Shown here in pieces: positions 19,560-28,162 of a stretch of 64,000 nt of DNA. The notes beneath the pieces were generated by a model, which saw only the letters and a list, made by a program, of their open reading frames with translations, made no database searches and had not been told where the DNA came from. Where the stretch lies: the NCBI RefSeq assembly GCF_023221775.1, contig NZ_JAKUDS010000004.1:1-64000 (forward strand). The letters run 5' to 3'. Made by a program: the position numbers and the translations under genes. The stretch comes from Enterococcus cecorum (lineage in GTDB: Bacteria > Bacillota > Bacilli > Lactobacillales > Enterococcaceae). Each line of letters starts with the position of its first letter. Positions within the stretch are counted from its first letter, which is position 1.

Positions 19560-20399
19560 ATGGCTGAAGTAAAAGCAATGAATGATAAAGAATTGAAACA
19601 AAAAACATGGTCTTTCTTCTGGCGCTCTTGGTTTATTCAAGCCTCTTGGAACTATGAACGTCAAATGAATATGGGATTTTTATACGGGATTGCACCTATT
19701 ATTGATAAGATTTACGGAAAAAATCCTTCATCTCCAGAAATGTTAGAAAAGAAAAAAGAAGCATATCGTCGTCATTTAGCTTTCTATAACTGTACTCCAC
19801 AAACAAGTGCTTTTGTTTTAGGTTTATCTGCAGCGATGGAAGAAGAATATGCGCAACATCCTGATTCTTTTGATCCCGATTCAATTAACGGGGTAAAAAC
19901 CTCATTAATGGGACCTTTATCAGGGATTGGAGATTCATTCTTCCAAGGTACTGTTCGTATTTTAGCATTTGGTCTAGGAATTAACTTAGCTCAAAAAGGA
20001 AGTATTTTAGGACCAATCTTAGCAATGATTATCTCATTTATCCCATCATTTATTGTCACATATTGGGGTGGTAAATTAGGCTATACCATGGGGAATAAAT
20101 ACTTACAACAATTGATTGGCAGTGGTGTAATTGACAAGCTAATGTATTATGTCAATATTGTGGGTCTGATGGTTATTGGTTCGATGGTCGCAAGTATGAT
20201 TGGGATTACAACGCCATTCCATGTAGGTAAAACTTTTGTCTTACAAGATACGTTAGACTCTATCTTCCCACAAATGCTTTCGTTGGGTGCTACGTTCTTT
20301 ATGTATTGGCTATTAAAGAAAAAAGTAAGTAACGGAATTATTTTGAGCATCTGTGTATTTGGAGGAATTTTATTAAGTGTATTAGGAATTCTAAATTAG
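19560..20399 (+). CDS. gfrD: PTS mannose-family EIID component
   Basis: A 279-residue EIID. The N-terminal region has the family pattern FWRSWFIQASWNYERQ and MNMGFLYGIAP (residues 15-45), and LMGPLSGIGDSFFQG lies near 116. C-terminal membrane helices follow. It pairs with EIIC to move the substrate. Spacing of 18 bp to EIIC supports one transcript. Confidence 0.92.
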   Translation: MAEVKAMNDKELKQKTWSFFWRSWFIQASWNYERQMNMGFLYGIAPIIDKIYGKNPSSPEMLEKKKEAYRRHLAFYNCTPQTSAFVLGLSAAMEEEYAQHPDSFDPDSINGVKTSLMGPLSGIGDSFFQGTVRILAFGLGINLAQKGSILGPILAMIISFIPSFIVTYWGGKLGYTMGNKYLQQLIGSGVIDKLMYYVNIVGLMVIGSMVASMIGITTPFHVGKTFVLQDTLDSIFPQMLSLGATFFMYWLLKKKVSNGIILSICVFGGILLSVLGILN

Positions 20400-20438
20400 G
20401 AATTTTTGAAACAAATATTATTTTAGGAGGAATTTAGA

Positions 20439-21413
20439 ATGTCAAATAAGGTAGTAGAAATTGTAAAGGAAATTAAAGGAAAAAACGCAAATATTAACCG
20501 CGTGTTATTTGTTGGTTGCGGTGCTTCAATGGCGGATTTATATCCAGCTTATTACTTCATCACACATGAAAGTAATCGATTCTTAACAACAATTACTACA
20601 GCAAATGAATTTAACTACGATACACCAAAAGTGAATTTTGAAGATACCATTGTTGTGACTGCTTCATTAGGTGGAACGACACCAGAAACAGTGGCTGCAA
20701 CGAAAAAAGCTCGTCAATTAGGTGCACATGTCGTTTCATTATCTTATTCTGCAGGTTCACCTATCTTACAAGAAGCGGAATATGAAATTATTCATGATTT
20801 CGGTACAAACTATGCTGCGAAAACTGAAAAAATGACTTATGCTTTAGCTTTAGCTATTGAAATCGTTGCTCAATTTGAAGGATATGATCATTATGAAGAA
20901 GCACAAAAAGCTTTAGCAGGCATTGGTGGTTTAATTGAAAAATCTGTCTTATCAGTGGGTCCGGCTGCTGAAAAATTTGCCGAAAGTTATAAGAATGATC
21001 CAACCATTTATGTTGTTGGTAGTGGGGCAACGGCTAAGGTCGCTTACTCAACGGCTGCTTTCTTATTCATGGAAATGCAATGGATTTCAGCACCAAATAT
21101 GAATTCTGGTGAATACTTCCACGGACCATTTGAACTTACAGAAAAAGATGCGCCTTACTTACTATTCATGAGTGATGGTAAAACAAGAGCGATGGATGCA
21201 CGTGCATTAACATTTATGCAACGCTTTGATGCTAAAGTTACAGTGATTGATGCTAAAGATTACGGCTTAGCTTCTGTAGCAGGACCAAATGTGATTGATT
21301 ACTTTAACCCTATGTTAATTACTGGTGTGATGCGTGTATATGCTGAAAAATTAGCAGATGCAAGAAAACATCCATTAACAAAACGTCGCTACATGTGGAA
21401 ATTGGAGTATTAA
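20439..21413 (+). CDS. SIS-domain deglycase, fructoselysine/glucoselysine-6-phosphate type
   Basis: A 324-residue protein with two SIS domains, of the FrlB/GfrE/GfrF family. These enzymes split phosphorylated Amadori or Heyns products of lysine into a sugar phosphate and lysine. The first SIS domain has LFVGCGASMADLYPAY near 24-39, and the second has VGSGATAK near 190 and the family block SGEYFHGPFEL near 222. AGGAGG precedes the start. A near paralogue follows 11 bases later; one is expected to act on fructoselysine-6-P and the other on glucoselysine-6-P, but I cannot tell which from sequence. Confidence 0.82.
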   Translation: MSNKVVEIVKEIKGKNANINRVLFVGCGASMADLYPAYYFITHESNRFLTTITTANEFNYDTPKVNFEDTIVVTASLGGTTPETVAATKKARQLGAHVVSLSYSAGSPILQEAEYEIIHDFGTNYAAKTEKMTYALALAIEIVAQFEGYDHYEEAQKALAGIGGLIEKSVLSVGPAAEKFAESYKNDPTIYVVGSGATAKVAYSTAAFLFMEMQWISAPNMNSGEYFHGPFELTEKDAPYLLFMSDGKTRAMDARALTFMQRFDAKVTVIDAKDYGLASVAGPNVIDYFNPMLITGVMRVYAEKLADARKHPLTKRRYMWKLEY

Positions 21414-21424
21414 GAGATGATCTT

Positions 21425-22408
21425 ATGGAAATTCAAGAAGAAGTTCAACAAGCAATTCAGGAAATCTTGAACCAGAAAAAGCAGATTGATAAAGTTGTTT
21501 TTATTGCTGCAGGTGGTTCGAATGGTGGTTTTTATCCGGCTCAATATTTCTTGAGTCGGGAGGCCACACAAATTCATTCTGAATGTTTTACGAGTAATGA
21601 ATTTTATTACGCGCCCCCTAAGTATGTTGATGAACACACTTTGGCAATTATTTGTTCGATGAGAGGGACTCCTGAAACATGTAAAGCAGCACAAGTAGCT
21701 AAAGATTTAGGTGCGAGTACGATTGCCTTATATGTGGATGAATCCGAGCTAACAAAAATCTGTGATATCTGTATCCAATATGAGTCGATTGCTATCGATG
21801 AGAGTCGAATGGAAAGAGTGAATTCAAGTGTTGGTTTGATGTTAAGTATGACATTGATGAAGGCGCAGGAAGGCTTTGAACATTATGAGGATGCGATGCA
21901 AGCTTTCGATCAAGTAGATGCGCTCTATCGTCAAGCAGTTGAAGAGACGACTCCCCTTGCTAAAGCCTGGGCATTGCAAAATGTGGATAAAAAACCGATT
22001 TATGTAATGGGTAGTGGTCCTGCATATGGCTCAGCTTATATTTTCTCTATTTGCAATTTAGAAGAAATGTTGCAAATTGATTCGCCAACCATTAATAGTT
22101 GTGAATTCTTCCATGGACCTTTTGAAATATTGACTTCTCAAACTTCAGTCTTTCAATTAATCTCTGTGGGACGGACACGAGCAGCTGATTTACGAGCAGT
22201 TCAATTCTTAAAACAATATGGTGGCAGTCGCGTTTATCTTTTAGATGGTAAACAACTTGGTTTAGATAAAATAGCTGAACCAATTCAAGAATATTTCAAT
22301 CATATTTTATTCTCCCCTATTTTGAATAACGTATATATGAGAGAATTATCTTATTGTATTGGAAAAGATTATATGACGCGTAAATATATGTGGCAAGTTC
22401 CATATTAA
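21425..22408 (+). CDS. SIS-domain deglycase paralogue, gfr type
   Basis: A 327-residue double-SIS protein, paralogous to the gene before it. It has VFIAAGGSNGGFYPAQYF near residue 24 in the first domain, and in the second MGSGPAYGSA near 194 and SCEFFHGPFEI near 226. The sequence diverges from its partner enough to suggest a different substrate. I chose ATG 21425 because its N-terminus then lines up with the paralogue; upstream in-frame starts lie inside the previous gene. Two such deglycases beside a mannose-type PTS is the layout of the gfr system in Salmonella and Enterococcus faecium. Confidence 0.8.
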   Translation: MEIQEEVQQAIQEILNQKKQIDKVVFIAAGGSNGGFYPAQYFLSREATQIHSECFTSNEFYYAPPKYVDEHTLAIICSMRGTPETCKAAQVAKDLGASTIALYVDESELTKICDICIQYESIAIDESRMERVNSSVGLMLSMTLMKAQEGFEHYEDAMQAFDQVDALYRQAVEETTPLAKAWALQNVDKKPIYVMGSGPAYGSAYIFSICNLEEMLQIDSPTINSCEFFHGPFEILTSQTSVFQLISVGRTRAADLRAVQFLKQYGGSRVYLLDGKQLGLDKIAEPIQEYFNHILFSPILNNVYMRELSYCIGKDYMTRKYMWQVPY

Positions 22409-22427
22409 ATTTTTGAAATCCTAGTTT

Positions 22428-22473
22428 AGATTCTAAGAGCTACCTAGCATTTGGTCTAAACTAGGATTTTTTT
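22428..22473 (+). terminator. Hairpin between the second deglycase and the HAD gene
   Basis: ATCCTAGTTTAGA and TCTAAACTAGGAT form an interrupted inverted repeat, with TTTTTT after it. It may end part of the transcripts and reduce expression of the last two genes. Confidence 0.65.
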
Positions 22474-22488
22474 ACGAGGAGGGGTAAG

Positions 22489-23139
22489 ATGTATCGAGCG
22501 GTAATTTTTGATATGGATGGGGTCATTGTTGATAGTGAAGCAGCCTATCTCAAAAGACGCTTAGATTTCTTTAATCGTTTAGGAGAGATTCCAGAACATA
22601 CTCAGTTACAAGACTTTGTCGGCCTAAGTAACGAAGCAGTTTGGCAACAATTAGTCAGCGATGCCAAAAAACGTGAGCGCTTAAAAAGAAAATATGATCA
22701 ATATCAAAATGAAAATCCCATTCAATACCAAAAATATTTGATGCCTCATGTGATTGATTTTTTAGAAGAGATTCATGCGCAAAATAAGAAAGTGGCACTC
22801 GCATCAGCATCAAATCCACAGCATATTACTTTGATGTTAAGTCAATGCCAATTAAGTAAATACTTTGATGTAGTGATTAGTGGTGAAAATGTGAAACGAA
22901 ATAAACCATTTCCTGATATCTATTTAAAAGCGAGTGAGCAATTAGCGGTTTTACCTGCGGAATGTCTAGTGATTGAAGATAGCTTTAATGGCATTTTGGC
23001 TGCTAAAAGGGCGAAAATGGATGTCTGGGCATTAAAACCCAAAAATTATACGATTGATCAAAAGAGCGCAAATTGTATTTTTCAAAATTTTATTGAAATG
23101 AAGGAACATTTGATTGATTGGTGGAAAGTGAGTGATTAG
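22489..23139 (+). CDS. HAD-family phosphatase, beta-phosphoglucomutase-like
   Basis: A 216-residue haloacid dehalogenase-like hydrolase. Motif I is FDMDGVIVDSE (nucleophile Asp8), motif II SAS near 105, motif III Lys in RNKPFPDIY near 138, and motif IV IEDSFNG near 163. The helical cap between motifs I and II is like that of phosphoglucomutase-type members. It could dephosphorylate or isomerise a sugar phosphate from the deglycase step. It follows an attenuator-like hairpin and is two bases before the third SIS gene. Confidence 0.82.
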   Translation: MYRAVIFDMDGVIVDSEAAYLKRRLDFFNRLGEIPEHTQLQDFVGLSNEAVWQQLVSDAKKRERLKRKYDQYQNENPIQYQKYLMPHVIDFLEEIHAQNKKVALASASNPQHITLMLSQCQLSKYFDVVISGENVKRNKPFPDIYLKASEQLAVLPAECLVIEDSFNGILAAKRAKMDVWALKPKNYTIDQKSANCIFQNFIEMKEHLIDWWKVSD

Positions 23140-23141
23140 TA

Positions 23142-24182
23142 ATGGCATTAATGGATAAATATATTGATAAGACGCCAGAGGCTTTAGGAGAAGTTTTAAA
23201 TAGCAAGAAGCGAATAGAACAATTATTAGCTGATGTAACAGTGGACAAAATTATGTTGACTGGTTCGGGAACGAGTTATCATTCTGGTGTGCAAATGAAA
23301 TATTGGATGAGTCAAATAACGGGGATTCCTGTTGAGAGTTACTATCCGTTTCAAGTATGTGATGATCTTTTTTTAACACAAGAAAAGGTATTATTTATTG
23401 GCATTTCCCAAGATGGGGGCAGTTATTCCACCTATCATGCCATGCAAGTAGCTAAGCAAAATCATTGTATTTTGGGTTCACTTTCCGCTTATGAGGGAAT
23501 TTTGTTAGATGAAATAGCTGATTTTTCTTTCACATTACCGATTGAAGCCGAAAAAGCTGGACCTAAGACAATGGGGTATTCGGCCACTAAATTACAACTT
23601 TTAATTATTGCTAGCTCTCTCAGTGGGAAAGCTGGTGTTACTGAAGAAATTAAGCAAAATTTATTGAAACTATTAGTGCAGTTACCTAGTGATATATCAA
23701 AAATTTATGAATGGGTGGAGGCACAGAAGCAATCATTTGCTCAAGCTAAGGAAATAAAAGTAGTAGTACCTGCTAACTATTATGGGGATGGTTTAGAAGG
23801 TGCTTTAAAGATGCTAGAAACACTGCGAATACCAGTTGTTGCTTATGAATATGATGAATTTATTCATGGAATCTACAACGCTGTGGATGCAGACTCTTTT
23901 TTGATTTTTGTTGATGATGGCTCAGAAAAGAATTTGGCTACTTTATTAGCGGTCTTATCTGAATGGAGTTCGCAAATTTATGTTATTTCGAATAATGCTC
24001 AACTTGCTGATGATACGCTTAATCTTCCAATAGAAAAATATGGATCCTATCAAACATTTGTTATCTCTATTATCTTTCAAGTATTGGCTAGTGTGATTGC
24101 TCAGACTAAAGGGATTAACCCGGATTTACCTAAAGATTCGAAATTCCATCGTCGCGTTGGAAGTAAAAAATTTCATTCATAA
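23142..24182 (+). CDS. Third SIS-domain sugar isomerase/deglycase-like protein
   Basis: A 346-residue double-SIS protein, more distant from the two deglycases upstream. It shows TGSGTSYHSG near 40, GISQDGGSYST near 88 and a final KFHRRVGSKKF tail. The region KMLETLRIPVVAYEYDEFIHG near 230 corresponds to the EFxHGP block of deglycases but reads EFIHGI, losing the Pro. Whether it is an enzyme on another glycated amino acid or a regulator-like isomerase is open. It is coupled to the HAD gene and ends at a strong terminator, so it is the last operon gene. Confidence 0.75.
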   Translation: MALMDKYIDKTPEALGEVLNSKKRIEQLLADVTVDKIMLTGSGTSYHSGVQMKYWMSQITGIPVESYYPFQVCDDLFLTQEKVLFIGISQDGGSYSTYHAMQVAKQNHCILGSLSAYEGILLDEIADFSFTLPIEAEKAGPKTMGYSATKLQLLIIASSLSGKAGVTEEIKQNLLKLLVQLPSDISKIYEWVEAQKQSFAQAKEIKVVVPANYYGDGLEGALKMLETLRIPVVAYEYDEFIHGIYNAVDADSFLIFVDDGSEKNLATLLAVLSEWSSQIYVISNNAQLADDTLNLPIEKYGSYQTFVISIIFQVLASVIAQTKGINPDLPKDSKFHRRVGSKKFHS

Positions 24183-24189
24183 TCTACTT

Positions 24190-24233
24190 AAAATAGCCAA
24201 TCCAAGTGATTCAGACTTAGATTGGCTATTTTT
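24190..24233. terminator. Bidirectional terminator
   Basis: AAAATAGCCAATC and GATTGGCTATTTT form a strong hairpin between two convergent genes. Confidence 0.85.
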
Positions 24234-24564
24234 AAATCCGGTTTAACTCCAAAATAGCTCCTGTTTTGGCATCCGCAAGAAACTCATAAGTCACGAGCTG
24301 GTCATCTTCATAACGTGTGATGCCCCCAGGATAGCCTTGGGTTTTAACCGCAAATTTTTGATAAGGCTGCATGGTATGTTCAATCCAACTACCTTCAATT
24401 GGCCCTTCCAGTAAAAAAGCATCTTTGATTTTTTGTAAGATATGGTCAGCTTGAAGCAGTTTATCTTTTTTCGTGAAACTAGCTGAGACAAAACCGCTTA
24501 ATAAACCAACGCCAATACCGATAGCTAGACCATTTCTAAATTGTGATTGGATACTCAATAGCAT
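24232..24564 (-). CDS. Small membrane-anchored hypothetical protein, PepSY-like
   Basis: A 110-residue protein. Residues about 12-30 form one hydrophobic segment, followed by a charged region and a compact C-terminal domain with the pattern VTYEFLADAKTGAILELN, which resembles a PepSY repeat. It is likely anchored with the domain outside the cell. It is divergent from pepA. I do not recognise a specific function. The stop overlaps the terminator of the convergent SIS gene. Confidence 0.6.
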   Translation of the reverse strand: MLLSIQSQFRNGLAIGIGVGLLSGFVSASFTKKDKLLQADHILQKIKDAFLLEGPIEGSWIEHTMQPYQKFAVKTQGYPGGITRYEDDQLVTYEFLADAKTGAILELNRI

Positions 24565-24731
24565 TCACCTGTTTTTCTAATTTTTTCTATATTATAGCAA
24601 AATTTCATGAAAATGCCTAGTTAAGAAAGGAAGCCTAAAATGTTTAAGAAACTAGCATCATAAGTATTTGGCGAATGGAAATGAAAAAGGTATAATGAAT
24701 GTGATATTACTTTAGAAGGGTGAGAGTTGTA

Positions 24732-25808
24732 GTGAACGAAAAAACATTTCAACGGATTAAAGAATTAACAGAATTAACTGGTACAAGTGGTTTTGAAGGG
24801 GATATTCGTGCTTATATGTGTGAAAAAATGACACCTTTAGTAGATGAAATCGATCAAGATCGTCTAGGTGGTATTTTTGGGATTCGTCATGCGAAAAGTG
24901 AAGAGGCCCCAAGAATTATGATCGCGGCACATATGGATGAAGTTGGCTTTATGGTAACACAAATTACGGACCGTGGCTTATTTAAGGTTTCCCCATTAGG
25001 AGGTTGGAATCCTTATGTCGTCTCTGCACAACGTTTTGTCTTAAAAACAGCAAAAGGCAACTATCCATGTATTTCTTCATCTATTCCACCACATTTATTA
25101 CGTGGCAAGGGCGCTCAAGCCAATGTGCAAGTGACTGATATCTTATTTGATGCTGGTTTTGAATCTAAAGAAGAAGCGTTAAGTTTTGGTGTATTACCAG
25201 GTGATACCATTGTGCCTGATGTACAAACGATTATGACGGCCAATCAAAAAAATATTATTTCAAAAGCTTGGGATAATCGTTTTGGTTGTACTTTAGTTTT
25301 AGAAGCCTTAGAAGCTTTACAAAATGAAACACTAGGGCATACATTGATTGCTGGTGCGAATGTCCAAGAAGAAGTTGGTTTGCGTGGGGCTAGTGCATCT
25401 GTGACAAAATTCAAACCAGATTTATTCTTTGCTTTGGATTGTTCAGCGGCGGATGATTTAGTCACTAAAAACGGTACTTTCGGTCATCTAGGAGAAGGCA
25501 CCCTTTTACGTATTTTAGATCCAGGTCATATTTTATTGCCTAGATTTAGAGAATATTTATTAGACACAGCAAGTACGCACCATATTCCTTATCAATATTT
25601 TGTTTCAGGTGGTGGTACCGACGCCGGGGCTGCGCATAAAGCCAATGAAGGCATTCCATCTACTACAATTGGTGTCGTTGCGCGTTATATCCATACGCAT
25701 CAAACCATGTTTAGCATTAAAGATTTTGAAGCCGCTCGTGAATTCTTAATCCAAGTTTTACGTGGCTTAGATCGTTCAACAGTCGATACAATTTTATTTG
25801 ATAAATAA
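24732..25808 (+). CDS. pepA: Glutamyl aminopeptidase PepA (M42)
   Basis: A 358-residue M42 metallopeptidase that removes N-terminal Glu and Asp from peptides. The active-site order is visible: IAAHMDEVGF (metal His near 68), KAWDNRFGC (bridging Asp near 180), QEEVGLRGA (catalytic Glu pair near 213) and the SGGGTDAG loop near 296. I prefer GTG 24732, about 10 bases after AGAAGGG, over a GTG at 24720 that overlaps that site; the length then matches enterococcal and lactococcal PepA. It heads a plus-strand run with a thioredoxin-like and a stress protein gene. Confidence 0.92.
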   Translation: MNEKTFQRIKELTELTGTSGFEGDIRAYMCEKMTPLVDEIDQDRLGGIFGIRHAKSEEAPRIMIAAHMDEVGFMVTQITDRGLFKVSPLGGWNPYVVSAQRFVLKTAKGNYPCISSSIPPHLLRGKGAQANVQVTDILFDAGFESKEEALSFGVLPGDTIVPDVQTIMTANQKNIISKAWDNRFGCTLVLEALEALQNETLGHTLIAGANVQEEVGLRGASASVTKFKPDLFFALDCSAADDLVTKNGTFGHLGEGTLLRILDPGHILLPRFREYLLDTASTHHIPYQYFVSGGGTDAGAAHKANEGIPSTTIGVVARYIHTHQTMFSIKDFEAAREFLIQVLRGLDRSTVDTILFDK

Positions 25809-25821
25809 GGTGGGAAAATAG

Positions 25822-26133
25822 ATGATTATTCCAAAAAGTTTAGAAGAATTAGCAACTTATGTAGAAAAGGGCAAAAACGTCTTTTTCTTTACAGCAGATT
25901 GGTGCGGAGATTGTCGCTTTATCAAACCAGCCATGCCTGAAATTGAAGCGGATTTTCCAGCATATCAATTTATTCAAGTCGATCGCGATGAATTTATTGA
26001 TGTGGCAAGTAAATGGAATATTTTTGGTATTCCTAGTTTTGTCGTGATTGAAGATGGTAAAGAGTTAGGTCGTCTGGTCAATAAAAATCGCAAAACTAAA
26101 GCAGAAATTGAGGATTTTTTAGCGAATCTATAA
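25822..26133 (+). CDS. Thioredoxin-family protein
   Basis: A 103-residue thioredoxin-like protein. The redox motif is WCGDC (residues about 27-31, in FFTADWCGDCRFIKP), differing from the WCGPC of true thioredoxin. The cis-Pro is present in IFGIPSFVV near 71. It probably reduces disulfides in the cytoplasm. It begins 13 bp after pepA and is likely in the same operon. Confidence 0.87.
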   Translation: MIIPKSLEELATYVEKGKNVFFFTADWCGDCRFIKPAMPEIEADFPAYQFIQVDRDEFIDVASKWNIFGIPSFVVIEDGKELGRLVNKNRKTKAEIEDFLANL

Positions 26134-26155
26134 TGGTTGAAAGTAGGGATGGCAG

Positions 26156-26599
26156 GTGCAAGAATATCGTTGTATCTTAGTTGGTATTGATGGTTCGCCG
26201 CAAGCATTTCGGGCCTTTGAAAAAGCAGTATCCATAGCCAAACGCAATAAAGCCTTGTTGTTAGCTGTGCATGTGATTGATCAACAACTACCTAAAATGT
26301 TGGAATTTGCGCCATTAAATGAAGATATTTTGGCCAAAGAAGAGGCTCGAGCGGCAAATTTATTGCGTGAATATGAAGATTATGCGCATATTCACCAATT
26401 TGCACCTGTTAAATCCCTTGTTTATCGCGGCTCGCCACGCTTGATATTGGCCCATCAATTGGTGGAAACTTACCAGGTGGATTTAATCATTGTCGGCCAA
26501 TCTGGCTTGCACGCACTTGAAAAATTAATGTTAGGTAGTGTTGCTAGCTATTTAGTGCGTGAGGCGTGCTGTGATTGTTTAGTGGTTCCGTTTGAGTAA
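26156..26599 (+). CDS. Universal stress protein, UspA family
   Basis: A 147-residue UspA-fold protein. It starts with ILVGIDGSPQAFRAF and ends with the ATP-binding loop GQSGLHALEKLMLGSVASYLVREA, close to G-2x-G-9x-G-S/T. It starts at GTG with AGGGATGG upstream. It is probably a nucleotide-binding stress protein. It follows the thioredoxin-like gene by 22 bp. Confidence 0.88.
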   Translation: MQEYRCILVGIDGSPQAFRAFEKAVSIAKRNKALLLAVHVIDQQLPKMLEFAPLNEDILAKEEARAANLLREYEDYAHIHQFAPVKSLVYRGSPRLILAHQLVETYQVDLIIVGQSGLHALEKLMLGSVASYLVREACCDCLVVPFE

Positions 26600-26619
26600 A
26601 TATTAATTAGAAAGAAACG

Positions 26620-27234
26620 TTGGTGAAAGTTTTGTCTTTTATACTTACCTCTAGTGTCTTGTATTGGTCGACTGCGTTAGATTTGTTAGTCATCTTAATG
26701 CTGATTAATAATCGCTATTCGAGTAAAAGGCAGGCCCAAAAAATTGCTGCAGGTCAATTTATTGGGTCAAATGGTCTAATTGCAGTCAGTTTATTTTTAG
26801 CTTTTGTACTGCATTTTGTCCCTCAACATTGGATTTTAGGCTTTTTAGGCTTGATTCCACTGGGCTTTGGGTTGAAATATTTATTTTTGGGCGATGATGA
26901 TGAAGAAAAAGTTGAAGCAACCTTAACAACGCGCAAAGATAAAAATTTATTATGGACGGTCGCTTTGATTGCCTTTGCTTCTTGTGGTGCGGATAATATT
27001 GGTTTATTTACGCCTTACTTTTTAACCCTATCGACAGCTAAAGTGATTGGGACTTTAGTTATTTTTGAATTAAATATTATCCTCTTAATTATTTTAGGGA
27101 AAGCATTCGCCCAATTATCTTTTGTGAGTGAATTTTTAGAACATTTTGGTCGCTGGGTAATGGCGGCAGTTTATATTGGCCTTGGTATCATGATTATCAT
27201 CGAATCAGGTACGTGGGCACATTTTTTTGGCTAG
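26620..27234 (+). CDS. CadD-like cadmium resistance transporter
   Basis: A 204-residue membrane protein with about six helices that resembles the CadD family. A short acidic loop (GDDDEEKVEA near 91-100) lies between helices 3 and 4, and the segment FASCGADNIGLFTPYF near 125-140 is characteristic. Members move cadmium or related cations out of the cell. The start is TTG 26620 or GTG 26623; no strong ribosome site decides it. It is the end of the pepA run. Confidence 0.78.
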   Translation: MVKVLSFILTSSVLYWSTALDLLVILMLINNRYSSKRQAQKIAAGQFIGSNGLIAVSLFLAFVLHFVPQHWILGFLGLIPLGFGLKYLFLGDDDEEKVEATLTTRKDKNLLWTVALIAFASCGADNIGLFTPYFLTLSTAKVIGTLVIFELNIILLIILGKAFAQLSFVSEFLEHFGRWVMAAVYIGLGIMIIIESGTWAHFFG

Positions 27235-27312
27235 GTGGAAGTTGTGTCTTTACGCCTAGCTTTTTCTTTGATAAGATAGCCTATGTGTATGAAAAGTAAA
27301 GGAGAATAGAGA

Positions 27313-27924
27313 ATGATTTTTGCTTATAATAAAGCGCATGTCGGTGACTGCTTGATGGTTATCTGCGCAAATGATAAAAATATGGAACAAGCGGTAGAAA
27401 GAAAAGGCAATGTCGCCCAAATTAAAACAGTTGATGGCACCATTGTGGGTTATAATTTCTTTGAAGTTTCTACTTATTTACCTTTAACGGCTCAAGGTCA
27501 AGTGAAATTAACACAAGAGCAAGTGGACGTATTAAATGAAGAATTACAAAAATCTGGCTTTGAAGAAAGATTGACTTATGATGCTAGTCCAAAATTTATG
27601 GTCGGTTTTGTGAAAGAGTGTGTGCCACACCCTGATAGTGATCATTTATCGATTACGCAAATTGACTTTGATGGCAAACACAAAAGCCTACAAATTGTTT
27701 GTGGTGCACCAAATATTCGCAAAAATTTAAAAGTCGTGGTGGCTCTACCAGGTGCGATGATGCCAGATGGAATGATGATTTGGCCGGGTGAATTACGTGG
27801 GGAAAAGAGCTTTGGTATGATTTGTTCCGCTCGCGAACTTCAATTACCAAATGCTCCAATGAAACGTGGTATTTTAGAATTAGGACCAGATGCAGTTGTT
27901 GGTTCAGAATTTGTATTAGCATAA
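27313..27924 (+). CDS. YtpR-type tRNA-binding domain protein
   Basis: A 203-residue protein with a C-terminal OB-fold tRNA-binding domain (about residues 95-200), as in the EMAP/Arc1p family. GFVKECVPHPDSDHLSITQIDFDG near 96-119 and IVCGAPNIR near 124 are diagnostic. The N-terminal DUF4479-like domain is as in the B. subtilis YtpR. It is a stand-alone version of the phenylalanyl-tRNA synthetase beta-chain N-terminal domain. The gene is preceded by AAAGGAGA and followed by its own terminator. Confidence 0.88.
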   Translation: MIFAYNKAHVGDCLMVICANDKNMEQAVERKGNVAQIKTVDGTIVGYNFFEVSTYLPLTAQGQVKLTQEQVDVLNEELQKSGFEERLTYDASPKFMVGFVKECVPHPDSDHLSITQIDFDGKHKSLQIVCGAPNIRKNLKVVVALPGAMMPDGMMIWPGELRGEKSFGMICSARELQLPNAPMKRGILELGPDAVVGSEFVLA

Positions 27925-27930
27925 TCAAAA

Positions 27931-27967
27931 AAGAAGTGGCCCGATACTTTGGACCACTTCTTTTTTT
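27931..27967 (+). terminator. Terminator after the ytpR-like gene
   Basis: AAGAAGTGG at 27931-27939 pairs with CCACTTC at 27954-27960 around an inner GCCC/GG step, followed by seven T. Confidence 0.8.
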
Positions 27968-27989
27968 CTAAGCAAGCTGCCTCACAACC

Positions 27990-28160
27990 TTATCCGATGA
28001 TGTTGTCGTTTTGGATGGCTCTTCTTATGGCGCTTAGGTAGTTTTCTTCTTCGGATTGGCGTTGTTCTTCACGGTCAGCTAAGTTTTCTAAGCGTTCATT
28101 GGTTTCATCTAGTTTTCTAAGTAATTGTACGATTAAAGTTTGTAAATCATTGTTATTCAT
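27990..28160 (-). CDS. 56-residue coiled-coil protein coupled to the MFS gene
   Basis: A short reading frame begins at ATG 28160 (MNNNDLQTLIVQLLRKLDE) and ends at TAA 27990. The start lies two bases after the stop of the MFS transporter gene, so coupling is likely. The sequence is rich in Glu, Arg and Leu, with heptad-like spacing (LIVQLLRKLDETNERLEN), and should form a helix or coiled coil. No membrane segment is present. I do not recognise it. Its conserved-looking codon content and the tight spacing support a real gene. Confidence 0.6.
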   Translation of the reverse strand: MNNNDLQTLIVQLLRKLDETNERLENLADREEQRQSEEENYLSAIRRAIQNDNIIG

Positions 28161-28162
28161 AA

